A model generated the notes under the pieces. It was not told the DNA's origin. It ran no database searches and saw only the letters and a program-made list of their open reading frames with translations. A program made the translations under genes and the position numbers. 48,799 nucleotides of DNA, taken from assembly GCF_017409525.1 (NCBI RefSeq), contig NZ_JAFQSO010000015.1, forward strand, positions 1 to 48,799, in the 5' to 3' direction. Shown here piece after piece: positions 1-9,119 of this stretch (position 1 is its first letter; each line of letters starts with the position of its first letter). The stretch is from Methanobrevibacter sp. Lineage in GTDB: Archaea > Methanobacteriota > Methanobacteria > Methanobacteriales > Methanobacteriaceae.

Positions 1-132
1 CTTAGAACCAACATCAGCACCATTACTATTAATCAAATCAACAATCCTAGAAACACCCTCATCATACTTAGAACCAACATCAGCACCATTACTATTAATC
101 AAATCAACAATCCTAGAAACACCCTCATCTTG
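1..132 (-). repeat. 66-bp in-frame tandem repeat (22 aa)
   Basis: Two copies of a 66-base unit occupy 1-66 and 67-132 and are almost identical. The second copy departs from the first only at its right end, where a degenerate third unit begins. The period is a multiple of three, so copy number can vary without frameshift. The array continues past the window edge, so total copy number is unknown. Confidence 0.9.
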
Positions 133-567
133 TATTGATCCCATAACAACTCTATTTTTGATAATCGAATTTTTAACATTTTTAAAAGAATCTTCAAGGT
201 AATTATTCAAATATTCATTATTCCGTTTATATTCCAAAAAAGAACCTTCATAATCCTTTCCCAATGATTTAAGAGAATCATCAAATGCATCTAACATAAT
301 CCTAAAATCATTATTTGAAAAAATAATCTTATCTAATTTATTATTTATTTTTTTAATTTCAACTTCAGATACATCATTTTGATTTGAAATCAACTTATTT
401 AAATCATCAAATTCATCAAATGTTTTATAAAATTCATTTTTAATAAATTCCATTTGAGATTCATAAAAATTTTTTTGATTTGAAAGAAGATTATACTGGG
501 TCTTGTAAAAGATATAAGAATTACTTAAATTCAATATTTTTTCTTTAAGTTTATTAAAAAATGACAT
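1..567 (-). CDS. Partial coiled-coil protein with 22-residue tandem repeats, function unknown
   Basis: The reading frame starts at ATG 567 and runs open off the left edge, so only the first 189 residues are visible. The protein begins MSFFNKLKEKILNLSNSY and is highly charged and helical with no signal peptide or membrane segment, so it is probably cytoplasmic and coiled-coil. From about residue 140 it enters tandem 22-residue repeats (core GVSRIVDLINSNGADVGSK), two nearly identical copies preceded by a degenerate one. No family is recognised. Its place at the edge of a glycosyltransferase island, and its likeness to the coiled-coil tails of neighbouring transferases, suggest a non-catalytic region of a glycan-assembly protein; the missing C-terminus may carry the enzyme. 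It is divergent from the gene at 783. Confidence 0.7.
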   Translation of the reverse strand, partial: MSFFNKLKEKILNLSNSYIFYKTQYNLLSNQKNFYESQMEFIKNEFYKTFDEFDDLNKLISNQNDVSEVEIKKINNKLDKIIFSNNDFRIMLDAFDDSLKSLGKDYEGSFLEYKRNNEYLNNYLEDSFKNVKNSIIKNRVVMGSIQDEGVSRIVDLINSNGADVGSKYDEGVSRIVDLINSNGADVGSK

Positions 568-730
568 TTATTCCACCACAAGATAAAAAATTACTAAACT
601 CGAAAAATAAAACAATTATTAATAACTATTTAATATTTCACATAATATATATTTAATGTAACTAAGTATACTTAACTTTAATCTCTATAAAAATAAAAGT
701 ATAATTATAAAGTAAAAACTATTATAAAAT

Positions 731-738
731 TTTATATA
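731..738 (+). promoter_or_regulatory. TATA box for the coiled-coil gene at 783
   Basis: An archaeal TATA box (tttatata) lies about 45 bases before the ATG at 783. This leaves room for a start of transcription near 760 and a short leader carrying AGGA at 771-774. The 215-base region 568-782 between the two divergent genes is otherwise featureless AT-rich DNA. Confidence 0.5.
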
Positions 739-782
739 TGATATAATAATAATTAAATATTAACTAGACTAGGATTGATTAA

Positions 783-1328
783 ATGAAAAATAATAGTGAT
801 ACGTTATTTAAACAAAATAAACAATATTTAATATTATTAGAAAGAAGGGTTAAAGAATTAATTGAAGCAAATAAGAAAGTTAATGATGATAATAAAAAAT
901 TAATTGCAACAATCAACAACTTAAAAAACAACAACAACGAACTAAATACAACAATAAACAACCTAAAAAATAGACAAGAAGAGTTAGAAAAAGATAAAAT
1001 TATTTTAGAAAAAATTAAAGAAAAAAATTCATCATTAAAAAATCAAATTAAAGAAATTAATAAAAATAATGCAAAGTTACTCGACAAAAATAAACAATAC
1101 AACACAACAATAAACAATCTTAATAATGAAATAAAAAATTTAAAACTAAGGAATAATAACTTATTGAATGATCAATGGACCAGTAAACTTAAACTTAAAG
1201 AGATGGAAAATCATATTATTGTTTTAAAAAAATCTAATACAGGGTATGAAAAAAAGATAAATGAATTTGAAAAATCTCATAGTTGGAAAATGACAAAACC
1301 CTTGAGAAATATTAAAAAAAATATTTAA
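783..1328 (+). CDS. Stand-alone coiled-coil protein with C-terminal SHSWKMTKPLR motif
   Basis: This 181-residue protein is almost entirely predicted coiled coil rich in Asn, Lys, Leu and Ile, with repeated T-I-N-N-L stretches around residues 40-60 and 107-115. Near the C-terminus (about 168-178) it carries SHSWKMTKPLR. The same S-x-S-W-K/R-x-T-x-P-L-R signature commonly ends the coiled-coil linkers of polysaccharide glycosyltransferases and methyltransferases, so the family link is to glycan assembly. There is no catalytic domain, signal peptide or membrane segment. ATG 783 follows AGGA with a suitable gap. It converges with the dehydrogenase gene ending at 1340, only 11 bases away. It may be a scaffold or the surviving tail of a split transferase; its exact function is unknown. 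Confidence 0.75.
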   Translation: MKNNSDTLFKQNKQYLILLERRVKELIEANKKVNDDNKKLIATINNLKNNNNELNTTINNLKNRQEELEKDKIILEKIKEKNSSLKNQIKEINKNNAKLLDKNKQYNTTINNLNNEIKNLKLRNNNLLNDQWTSKLKLKEMENHIIVLKKSNTGYEKKINEFEKSHSWKMTKPLRNIKKNI

Positions 1329-1339
1329 ACTAAAGATTA

Positions 1340-2575
1340 TTATAACGTGTATAAATTTCCATAATTATATAATTTAATATCATTTGGAATTTCTTTTATT
1401 ATATTTTTTGTATCAAATATTACAGCGTTTTCCATAGATTCCTTAATCAAATTAAAGTCCAAATGTTTAAATTCATCATGGTCACATAAAACCAAAATTA
1501 AATTTGCTTTTTTTATAGCTTCATCAAAACTTACAAAGTTAGGATTATTAATATGAGGATCATAAATAGCAACTTCATAATTGTTACACAATTTATCAAT
1601 AATTTCAAATGCAGGACTTTCTCTATCATCATCACTATTTCCTTTATATGAAACTCCAAATACTGCAATTTTACCACTAGGAATTATTTTTTTAACATAT
1701 TCGCAAACAAAATCTGGCATTGAATTATTTGTATCACGAGCTAGCTTAATAATTTTTGCAGTTTCCGGTGCTTTTGCATAGATAAAGTAAGGATCAATTG
1801 CAAGGCAATGCCCCCCAACACCCGGACCCGGAGAGTGTAAGTTTACCCGCGGATGTTTGTTTGCCATTTTGATAACATCCAGTGCATTGACACCAATTTC
1901 AGCACAGATTTTTGCAAGTTCATTTGCAAGCGCAATGTTGACATCTCTAAATGTATTCTCCATGCATTTTGATAGCTCAGCGGTTTTTGCTTCTGTAAGC
2001 ATTAACTCCCCTTCTACAAATTGCCCATAAACTTCACTAGCTTTAACAGAGCATTCTGGAGTTATACCTCCAATAATTCTATCATTGTGAACAAGTTCTT
2101 CCAATATTCTTCCTGGAAGAACCCTTTCAGGACAATGCGCAAGATATAAATCTTTACCAATTGTAAAACCCGCCTTTTCAAAAATAGGTTTAATAATTTC
2201 ATCAGTCGACATTGGAGCTATTGTAGACTCAATAATAACAACATTCCCCTTTTCTAAATAAGGAATAATAGTTTCACAAGCAGTTATAACATAACTTAAA
2301 TCACAAAAATAATTTTCAGCAATATATGGTGTTGGCACTGTGATTATAAATGCATCAGCTTTTTCTGGAATTAAACTAGCTTTATATCTTTTTTTTTCAA
2401 TGGCATTTTTAATAATATCAGATATCCCCGGTTCTTCAATATGGATTATACCACTATTTAAATTATTAATTATTTCTTCAGAAATATCTACACCAACTAC
2501 CTGACAATGACTAGTACTAAAAAGTGCTGCTGTTGGAAGCCCAATATAACCTTGACCCATAATACAAACTTTCAT
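1340..2575 (-). CDS. Nucleotide-sugar dehydrogenase, UDP-ManNAc dehydrogenase (WecC)-like
   Basis: A UDP-glucose/GDP-mannose dehydrogenase family enzyme that oxidises the C6 hydroxyl of a nucleotide sugar to a uronic acid using two NAD+. The 411-residue product starts with the Rossmann motif GQGYIG (residues 7-12) and has HCPERVLPG (147-155), the ENTFRDVNIALANEL segment, and GPGVGGHC (250-257) with the catalytic cysteine. The IHIEEPG and FRDVNIALANEL segments resemble UDP-N-acetylmannosamine dehydrogenases more than UDP-glucose dehydrogenases; the substrate is inferred. ATG 2575 is chosen over ATG 2605 because GGAG lies 8 bases upstream of it. It ends a three-gene leftward operon of transferases and probably supplies a uronic acid precursor for the surface glycan. 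GC is clearly higher in the middle of the gene than at its ends. Confidence 0.93.
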   Translation of the reverse strand: MKVCIMGQGYIGLPTAALFSTSHCQVVGVDISEEIINNLNSGIIHIEEPGISDIIKNAIEKKRYKASLIPEKADAFIITVPTPYIAENYFCDLSYVITACETIIPYLEKGNVVIIESTIAPMSTDEIIKPIFEKAGFTIGKDLYLAHCPERVLPGRILEELVHNDRIIGGITPECSVKASEVYGQFVEGELMLTEAKTAELSKCMENTFRDVNIALANELAKICAEIGVNALDVIKMANKHPRVNLHSPGPGVGGHCLAIDPYFIYAKAPETAKIIKLARDTNNSMPDFVCEYVKKIIPSGKIAVFGVSYKGNSDDDRESPAFEIIDKLCNNYEVAIYDPHINNPNFVSFDEAIKKANLILVLCDHDEFKHLDFNLIKESMENAVIFDTKNIIKEIPNDIKLYNYGNLYTL

Positions 2576-2608
2576 ATAATTAACTCCATCATAAGTATTT
2601 ATCATCTC

Positions 2609-3700
2609 TTATTCAAAATATGCTAATTTATTTTTTAATTGATTAATATCCTTTTTTAACTTGGAAATTTCTGACTTCAACCTACCATTTTCATTGAGTA
2701 AATGATTATACCGTACTAACAAATGATATTCTGAATTTGTTTCTGAATCCAAAATATCTCTGAAAAAAAGTAAATTTTCATTGTCTAAATTAGAAATATA
2801 TTTCACATAATCAGATTTATTTTGTTTAATAGATTTAAAAAAATCATTAATTAATAAAAAAAACTCCTCTTGATTTTCATTATTCTTAGAATATATAATA
2901 TGAATATGATTAATAATAAAATTTAACAATTTTTTTTCAAATAAATTATAATCCTCTAAACTTTTAAAATAATCATGTAACTCTTTTAAATTAGCAATAA
3001 TTTCTCGAAAATTATCTAACTTAACTTGATTAGGCAATTCTCGTTTAATATAAATGTGTTTGTTAAAAATTTTCAATTTATTAGCATTTAAAACAGCTTT
3101 ATAAAAGAAAGTTAATTCCGAAAAATTGTCACTTTGAAATACTAAATTATGACTTAATAAAAAGTGTCTATTAAAAATCTTATTATACAATACAAAAGGC
3201 AATGAAAATATTTTATCGCCCAAATCAGAATAATCAAAAATATTATTTCCTACAAAATATTGAACTGTATCAATATATGAATCATCTGAATTTTTATAAA
3301 TCTTTTCAGTTGATTCATTGAATAAGCTAGACTTAAAAAATAATATATCGCAAGGGTTTATGATTAATTCTTCTTGCAATCTTTCACATGAGTTAATATA
3401 AATCCAATCTTCAGGATTTAAAAATAAAATATAATCCCCTTTAGATTCTAGCATTCCTTTGTTTCTCGCAATATTAATATTATCACATTCAAATAATTTT
3501 ATTCTAGAATCTTTTTCAGAATATTCATATATTAACTGTTTAGATCCATCAACAGAACCATAATCCATACATAATACTTCTATATCATTCAAAGATTGAT
3601 TGATTAATGTATCCAAGCATTGAGAAACATATTTTTCTGAATTAAGAATCGGAATAATTAAAGAAATGCAAATATTTGAATCTTCTAATGAATTTACCAT
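2609..3700 (-). CDS. Family 2 glycosyltransferase with coiled-coil C-terminus
   Basis: The N-terminal 110 residues are a GT-A domain of family GT2: ISLIIPILNSEKYVSQCL, then INQSLNDIEVLCMDYGSVDGS, then a GDYILFLNPEDWI segment where the usual D-S-D-D metal site reads N-P-E-D. The first acidic residue of the metal motif is therefore replaced, which may mean altered or lost activity. The last 35 residues are a leucine-rich coiled coil. ATG 3700 follows AGGTG by six bases; an in-frame GTG at 3709 is part of that ribosome site and is not used as start. It begins about ten bases after the end of the giant transferase at 3710, so the two are co-transcribed. The sugar donor and acceptor are not predictable. 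Confidence 0.85.
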   Translation of the reverse strand: MVNSLEDSNICISLIIPILNSEKYVSQCLDTLINQSLNDIEVLCMDYGSVDGSKQLIYEYSEKDSRIKLFECDNINIARNKGMLESKGDYILFLNPEDWIYINSCERLQEELIINPCDILFFKSSLFNESTEKIYKNSDDSYIDTVQYFVGNNIFDYSDLGDKIFSLPFVLYNKIFNRHFLLSHNLVFQSDNFSELTFFYKAVLNANKLKIFNKHIYIKRELPNQVKLDNFREIIANLKELHDYFKSLEDYNLFEKKLLNFIINHIHIIYSKNNENQEEFFLLINDFFKSIKQNKSDYVKYISNLDNENLLFFRDILDSETNSEYHLLVRYNHLLNENGRLKSEISKLKKDINQLKNKLAYFE

Positions 3701-3709
3701 AAGAAACAC

Positions 3710-6700
3710 CTAAATATAATAAACTTCGAAATTATTTAAATTATCACCATTATTTGAATTAAAAATCTTTTTTAGATTGACATTGCTAAAAATGACATTG
3801 TGAATATCATTTAAATTACTAAATGTGTATTTATTCAAATATTCATCAGTAGAACTGATGCCAAAAGTCTTAGGCAAATATTTAAAATGTAATAATGCTT
3901 TTTTTACAAAATCTTGTTCAATATCAGAATTAACAAAACAGACATATTCATCATCATTCAAATTATCGATAAAATCTTGTAACTCTTCTTCAATAATTAC
4001 ATCGTGTTTTACATCAATTTTATCCAATTTACCTGAGAAATTATGAGAAATAATAATCTTTAAATATTTATGAGGATATGTTATTGAATTAAAATGACTA
4101 ATTATCTCATCTATATTTTGATAATCATTTATTGAATAAATTAAAATAATTCTATCTGATTTATAATTATAATTAATACCAACTGTATTTAATATTTGTT
4201 TAAATCTATTAGAATATGTATGATTTTCTAAAACATTATATAAATTTTTTTCACGAATTTCTTCAAAATCAAATTTATCTAAATTTACATCCCTATCCAA
4301 AAAGATAACACTGTCGCCAAACAATAAATCTACTGCTTTTGAAAAATTTGAAAAAACTAATGTATTTGAAGACATTAATTCAAAAACTCTCCTAGCAAAC
4401 ATAGTAGGAGAATTAGTAACCGTATTAATATTCAAACCTAAACTACTCTCTTTATAAACATTTGGCATTTGATTAAAATGAACGCCGGGATTTAAAAATT
4501 GTTGATATTTAATAGGATATGCATAATCCGCATAATGTAAATCATACATCCTATCATAAATCTTTAAATTATAACCTTCATCCAATAACCTATCAAAAAT
4601 TTGTTCCATTACATTACATCTATCTTCAAATTTTTTATACCAACTTCCTGCAAAAATTACATCATTTGATCTTTCAACAATAGATATTGGATTGAATAAC
4701 TTTGGTTGTGTTGCAAACATCAAACAATTCACATTTTCATGACCTCTAACTAAATATCTAGAAATACAATCCTCATCGGTAGTAAAAATATAATCAAAAT
4801 GCAAAGCAGTATCTACAAAATTATAAGCTTCATCATAAAATGAAGAAGGGTCTTCTTTATTCCAAAATACAGTAGGAATATTATTATTTTTACAATACTC
4901 AAGAATCGAAAACAAAATGGACCTATTTTCAATATCATTATTTAAATTTACATGTATTTTACCTGCCCATTCACCTTTAGGAAATTCAGTAGTTTTTAAA
5001 CCATGAAAGACTGATTCACATAAAAAAAAGTCTGGTTTTTCTCGCTCAAAAATTTCTAACCAATTAAAAGGACTCAAATAAAATAAGTTACACTCATATT
5101 TATAAGAATCATATGTAAATTGATCCATAATTGCTGCAACTTTAATATCGTCATGAACCGGACTAGATTTAAACTTAATATCATTAACTGCTCTAACGCC
5201 GATATTCTTTTTAAATTTATAATCATTATATTCCAAAAGAAGTTTTTCCTTAACCTCCGGAAATCTGTTTAAAACATTATTCATATGAACATCATTTAGA
5301 CCTGCCGCATTTACTTTCCATAAAGTATTTTTAGAATCATCAAGTAATCCAATTTCAAGTTCTGGAGCAATATAATATGCATCAAAATTATTATCAGGGA
5401 CTAATTTAATTTTTGTACCTTTTTTAACAGCCATTGCCCAAAACCATATATCATCACCAGTTGGAGTTAATTCCATAGCCAAATCCATGTTAAAAATTTC
5501 ATCATCTAAAGAATGTGGAGGGAATAATGTCCCTGCACCATTTGTAGAAAAATTTAAAAAAGAAGGTTTTTGCTCTGTTTTACTTAATTCCCACTGTTGG
5601 TACATTTTTAAGGAGTAATCATCATTAAAAGAAATTCTCCTAGAACGATATGCACTAATATAATTAGGATATTTCAAGTAAGAATTATATAATTTTTCCA
5701 ATACATCACTTTCATAATAAAGGTCATCATCAAATGTGACAATTATATCTTCAGGAAATTCTCTTAAAGAGGGGATTAATTTCTTAAATGACTTGATATC
5801 TTCACACCATTTAATCTCAAGACCATAATCAACAAAATTTAAAACATCTTTAGGAATATCTGCTTTACCATTAATAAATTGCGACCTTGATAACCATAAG
5901 ACAATTTTATCAGGTTTTAAAGATTGGTTAAAAAGAGAAAAAATTGCATATTTTATAAGATTCATTCTACCTGGAAATGAAGTTAAAGAAACAATTAACC
6001 TAGGCGCCCTATTTTCTTCATTTAAACTTAAACTACTCAAATCATTTAGTTGTTTATCAACTTCAAATTTATTTATAACTAATGGAGGTTGCCAAACATC
6101 ATCCCTTATTTTAACTTTTCCTTCATAAAGACCAAACATGACAAAATGAACAAGAGGATTCAAACCAGAACATTTAGCAGAATCATAATAATTCAGATAA
6201 TAATTTGAATTAAAAAGTTTGCACGGATTTTTACCCTCTTCATAACCAACATAAATATAATGTAATAAAGGGTCCATATTGCCAGAATATCCCTCATGAG
6301 ACACATAATATTCCTCATCAAATAGGTTCATTTCTTTAATTCTATGATATGCCTCTACATTTATATCATGTTTATTTAAGAAGTTAGATTGTATTTTATC
6401 TTGATTTTGATATTCAGACAATTGCTTTTCATAATCCGCAATAAGTTCATCTTTTTGAATAATTTTATCAAGTAATAATAATTCATTGTCAGTTAAATTC
6501 ACGTCGACAGATTCTTGAAAATTTTGAAACTCAAAATAGTTTTCTGCATTAATAATATGAAAATATATTGATTGAAAATCAAAAGATAGTTCATTTAACA
6601 CATCCTCCTCAATATCAAAAGAAGTGTAAAATTGTTTAATCTTATTGAAAAGAATTTGTTTATAATTATAACCAATATTATTTAGAGCGTTCCTAGATTC

Positions 6701-7489
6701 ATTGAAAACAAATGCAAAAAAATTTACTTTCAAATCATCGAAAAAATTATGTTCAACTAAAAAATCATATACTCCTATAAAAACATCAACAATGAACAAA
6801 GATTTGTCTGTTGTTATTTTAAAGTTCTGTTCGGAATTAATATTTAATTTTCTATAATGATAAAATAATTTTGGGAAATAAGAAATTTTTTTTGCTAATA
6901 CCATCGATTCTACATGAAATTGCACATCTTCGTAAATAGGTAAATCTGGAAATCTGATGTTTTTAGCCAAATCTTTTTTATACATTTTTGACCAAATAAC
7001 TTGAAAATAATTTAAAACTAAATGCTTACTAAATTTAAAATCAAATGTAAATTCTTTATAATTTTCATTGAAAGAATTAAATGGAAAATAAACTCGATTT
7101 TTATGCTCTTTATTTAAATTATATTCAGTTGCATCAAATAATACTAAATCAGAATCTAAATGTTTCGCATGATGATATAATTCTTCACACATAGTGGATT
7201 CTATCCAATCGTCACTATCAACAAAAAGGATGTATTCACCGGTTGCTTTTTCAAGACCCCGATTTCTTGCAGATGCTGCACCACTATTCTTTTGAGAAAA
7301 AATCTTAATGCGAGAATCATTATTTTTAAATTTATTTAAAATATCTAAAGAACCATCAGAAGATCCGTCATTTATACAAATTATTTCAATATCTTCCATA
7401 GATTGATTGATTATAGAATCTAAGCAACTTTCAAGAAACTCTTCAGAATTATATACTGGTATGATAATCGAAACTTTTGGTTCAACCAT
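3710..7489 (-). CDS. Giant multidomain glycosyltransferase (GT2, repeats, second GT-A, CgeB-like GT-B)
   Basis: This 1259-residue cytoplasmic enzyme chains several domains. Residues 4-215 are GT2 with INDGSSDGS and FVDSDDW intact. A short coil lies near 335-360. Residues 380-460 hold two transferase-associated repeats (FDEEYY ... DPLLHYIYVGYEEGKNP). Residues 495-745 are a second GT-A-like domain with FDDDLYY (586-592) and a later GDDIWFW. Residues 780-1110 resemble the CgeB/DUF3880 type of GT-B transferase, with SPTMFARRVFELMSS near 1027-1041. The last 130 residues look like the start of another GT2 without its end. Such chains are typical of enzymes building O-antigen or S-layer glycans. It is the first gene of its operon; the start MVEPKVSIII follows AAGGTTG. 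Linkages and sugars cannot be read from sequence. Confidence 0.9.
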   Translation of the reverse strand: MVEPKVSIIIPVYNSEEFLESCLDSIINQSMEDIEIICINDGSSDGSLDILNKFKNNDSRIKIFSQKNSGAASARNRGLEKATGEYILFVDSDDWIESTMCEELYHHAKHLDSDLVLFDATEYNLNKEHKNRVYFPFNSFNENYKEFTFDFKFSKHLVLNYFQVIWSKMYKKDLAKNIRFPDLPIYEDVQFHVESMVLAKKISYFPKLFYHYRKLNINSEQNFKITTDKSLFIVDVFIGVYDFLVEHNFFDDLKVNFFAFVFNESRNALNNIGYNYKQILFNKIKQFYTSFDIEEDVLNELSFDFQSIYFHIINAENYFEFQNFQESVDVNLTDNELLLLDKIIQKDELIADYEKQLSEYQNQDKIQSNFLNKHDINVEAYHRIKEMNLFDEEYYVSHEGYSGNMDPLLHYIYVGYEEGKNPCKLFNSNYYLNYYDSAKCSGLNPLVHFVMFGLYEGKVKIRDDVWQPPLVINKFEVDKQLNDLSSLSLNEENRAPRLIVSLTSFPGRMNLIKYAIFSLFNQSLKPDKIVLWLSRSQFINGKADIPKDVLNFVDYGLEIKWCEDIKSFKKLIPSLREFPEDIIVTFDDDLYYESDVLEKLYNSYLKYPNYISAYRSRRISFNDDYSLKMYQQWELSKTEQKPSFLNFSTNGAGTLFPPHSLDDEIFNMDLAMELTPTGDDIWFWAMAVKKGTKIKLVPDNNFDAYYIAPELEIGLLDDSKNTLWKVNAAGLNDVHMNNVLNRFPEVKEKLLLEYNDYKFKKNIGVRAVNDIKFKSSPVHDDIKVAAIMDQFTYDSYKYECNLFYLSPFNWLEIFEREKPDFFLCESVFHGLKTTEFPKGEWAGKIHVNLNNDIENRSILFSILEYCKNNNIPTVFWNKEDPSSFYDEAYNFVDTALHFDYIFTTDEDCISRYLVRGHENVNCLMFATQPKLFNPISIVERSNDVIFAGSWYKKFEDRCNVMEQIFDRLLDEGYNLKIYDRMYDLHYADYAYPIKYQQFLNPGVHFNQMPNVYKESSLGLNINTVTNSPTMFARRVFELMSSNTLVFSNFSKAVDLLFGDSVIFLDRDVNLDKFDFEEIREKNLYNVLENHTYSNRFKQILNTVGINYNYKSDRIILIYSINDYQNIDEIISHFNSITYPHKYLKIIISHNFSGKLDKIDVKHDVIIEEELQDFIDNLNDDEYVCFVNSDIEQDFVKKALLHFKYLPKTFGISSTDEYLNKYTFSNLNDIHNVIFSNVNLKKIFNSNNGDNLNNFEVYYI

Positions 7490-7804
7490 TAATAAACAAC
7501 CTTTATTTTAATAAAATAATCATATGAAAATCATGACACAAACATTCAACAAATAATATATATAATTAAGATTAAAGAACTATTTAAGTTTATCTAAAAT
7601 ATTGATATTTAAAAAAAAAGCAAGAAAAATAATAATCCTGCTCAATATAACCATTATTAAACTTAAAAATATTATATAAAGTAATAAATCTTTTAATAAC
7701 ATTTAAATTTATAAATATTAATTTATAAAAAAAATTTTTAAAAAATTTATATAGAAAAAATATTAAATATAACTATGTTCTAACTCATAAAATTCGGTGT
7801 TAAA
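7490..7804. promoter_or_regulatory. 315-base divergent promoter region
   Basis: No gene is seen in this AT-rich stretch between two divergent operons. For the rightward gene, a TATA box (tttatata, 7746-7753) and GGTG at 7796-7799 just before ATG 7805 are visible. For the leftward giant transferase a TATA-like run around 7553-7564 is the best candidate, which would give a leader of about 40 bases. Confidence 0.5.
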
Positions 7805-9076
7805 ATGACTGTAGAAATTTCAACAATGGGATCATGTGCATCAAGAAATATTTTTAATAGTGTTATAAATGAAGAATATAAAAATTTTTTTCATATTAAT
7901 GAATCTATAGAAACTGTCACTTTTATTAGTTTAATGTCTGAACCATTAAAATTTGATCAAAGATTATTAGATTCATCAGATAGTTATGATAATGAATGTG
8001 TTTTACAAGATTTATCAAAAAAATATTTAGATTTTCTAAAAAAAGATAAAATTGACTATTTAATAATTGACACATATTTTGATGCTGTTTATGAAATAAT
8101 TATCAACGACGAAAATAGTTATATTGCAGATTCCGAGAGAATAAAAAGAACTTCATTACATCCATTATTTGCTGATAAAAAGAGAATATCTATTACTAAA
8201 GATTTTGATGAATATTATGAGTTATGGACAAATTCTGTTAGATTATTCTTTGAATTTATAGCTAAAAATTGCCCCAATACAAAAATTATCTTAAATTGTT
8301 CACGCTCTGTTTATAGATATTATGAAAATGAAAAAATAATTGAAGACGAACATTTGAAAAAAATATCATATCATAATAAATATAGAAAAATCTTAGATAA
8401 ATTTATATTAGAAAATTTTGATGTTGAAGTATTGGATTTTGATAAAAATATATTAGCATGCAAAGAGCATGTTTTTGGGCTTCATCCTACACATTATGAG
8501 CCAAAATATTATGAAGAAAAAACTCGCCAATTAAATGAAATTATTGCGAGAAATAACCTTTTTGATTATTCCTACAAATATAATATGGAACTTAGAAAAC
8601 TTAAAAAGAAAAACATAATACTTTCATTTGATAATGATGACGATGATCAAAATCTCCCAATTCCAGATTTATTTAAGAAATATTTGACTGCACGAATTGA
8701 TTTAAAAAATGAAAAATTACATAATGCTATTGAACTAATCGAAAATAGTGATGAAAAATCAATAGTAAATTATCCCAAATGGTTCGAAGATGAACGAGGT
8801 TCTGGAATAATAATTCACACCCAAAAAAGAGAGGTTAGTTTAAAGATTAAATGCATCCATGATGGAGAATTAACACTAAGATTTAGAGGAAAGGATGTAA
8901 AAGATCAAAATGGTGTTAGAATACCTGTTTATATTAATTATAACAACATTGTTATAAATAATGAAAAGATTAATGGTGATGTTGAGCTTGTATGTCATGA
9001 CAAACCATACATTTATAAACGAAAAGTAGAACATCATGAAATTTTAACCATTAAAATAGAATGGTCCCCATTTTAA
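7805..9076 (+). CDS. DUF6270-like (SGNH-like) protein fused to a C-terminal beta-rich module
   Basis: Residues 1-250 match the DUF6270 type found in polysaccharide loci: a strand then MGSCASRNIF (8-17, candidate catalytic Ser in the G-S-C motif), a central YLIIDTYFD, ILNCSRS near 162-168, and a late H-x-x-H-Y motif (HPTHYEP, 227-233). This pattern suggests an SGNH-hydrolase-like fold, perhaps an acyl esterase or transferase acting on glycans; that activity is inference. Residues 290-423 are a separate module (TARIDLKN ... YPKWFEDERGSG ... KIKCIHDGELTLRFRGKDV ... IEWSPF) that recurs at the N-terminus of the GT10 protein at 11592-13115. No signal peptide is present. GGTG precedes the ATG. The paralogue at 9117 follows in the same direction. 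Confidence 0.85.
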   Translation: MTVEISTMGSCASRNIFNSVINEEYKNFFHINESIETVTFISLMSEPLKFDQRLLDSSDSYDNECVLQDLSKKYLDFLKKDKIDYLIIDTYFDAVYEIIINDENSYIADSERIKRTSLHPLFADKKRISITKDFDEYYELWTNSVRLFFEFIAKNCPNTKIILNCSRSVYRYYENEKIIEDEHLKKISYHNKYRKILDKFILENFDVEVLDFDKNILACKEHVFGLHPTHYEPKYYEEKTRQLNEIIARNNLFDYSYKYNMELRKLKKKNIILSFDNDDDDQNLPIPDLFKKYLTARIDLKNEKLHNAIELIENSDEKSIVNYPKWFEDERGSGIIIHTQKREVSLKIKCIHDGELTLRFRGKDVKDQNGVRIPVYINYNNIVINNEKINGDVELVCHDKPYIYKRKVEHHEILTIKIEWSPF

Positions 9077-9103
9077 TTCGTTAGGGAATATATAAATATT
9101 AAT

Positions 9104-9119
9104 AGGAGGAATTAATATA
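9104..9119 (+). promoter_or_regulatory. Perfect Shine-Dalgarno followed by ATA in place of a start codon
   Basis: AGGAGG occupies 9104-9109 and the codon seven bases later (9117-9119) is ATA. There is no ATG, GTG or TTG in this frame from the preceding in-frame stop at 9093 to ATG 9174. The spacing fits normal initiation in this window, so translation probably begins at AUA, or a former ATG has mutated. Confidence 0.65.

Noticed and set aside
1-132. CRISPR-like appearance of the tandem repeats at both window ends (also 48670-48799)
   Set aside because: The units are directly adjacent with no unique spacers, have periods divisible by three and are in frame with protein-coding genes.
779-961. 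Hydrophobic minus-strand frame opposite the coiled-coil gene
   Set aside because: Poly-Asn/Lys sense codons read backwards give Phe/Leu runs; there is no promoter or ribosome site.
1340-2575. Assignment of the dehydrogenase to N-acetyltalosaminuronic acid synthesis for pseudomurein
   Set aside because: The sequence supports a UDP-ManNAc dehydrogenase type, but nothing in the window links it to pseudomurein; the surrounding genes are surface-glycan transferases.
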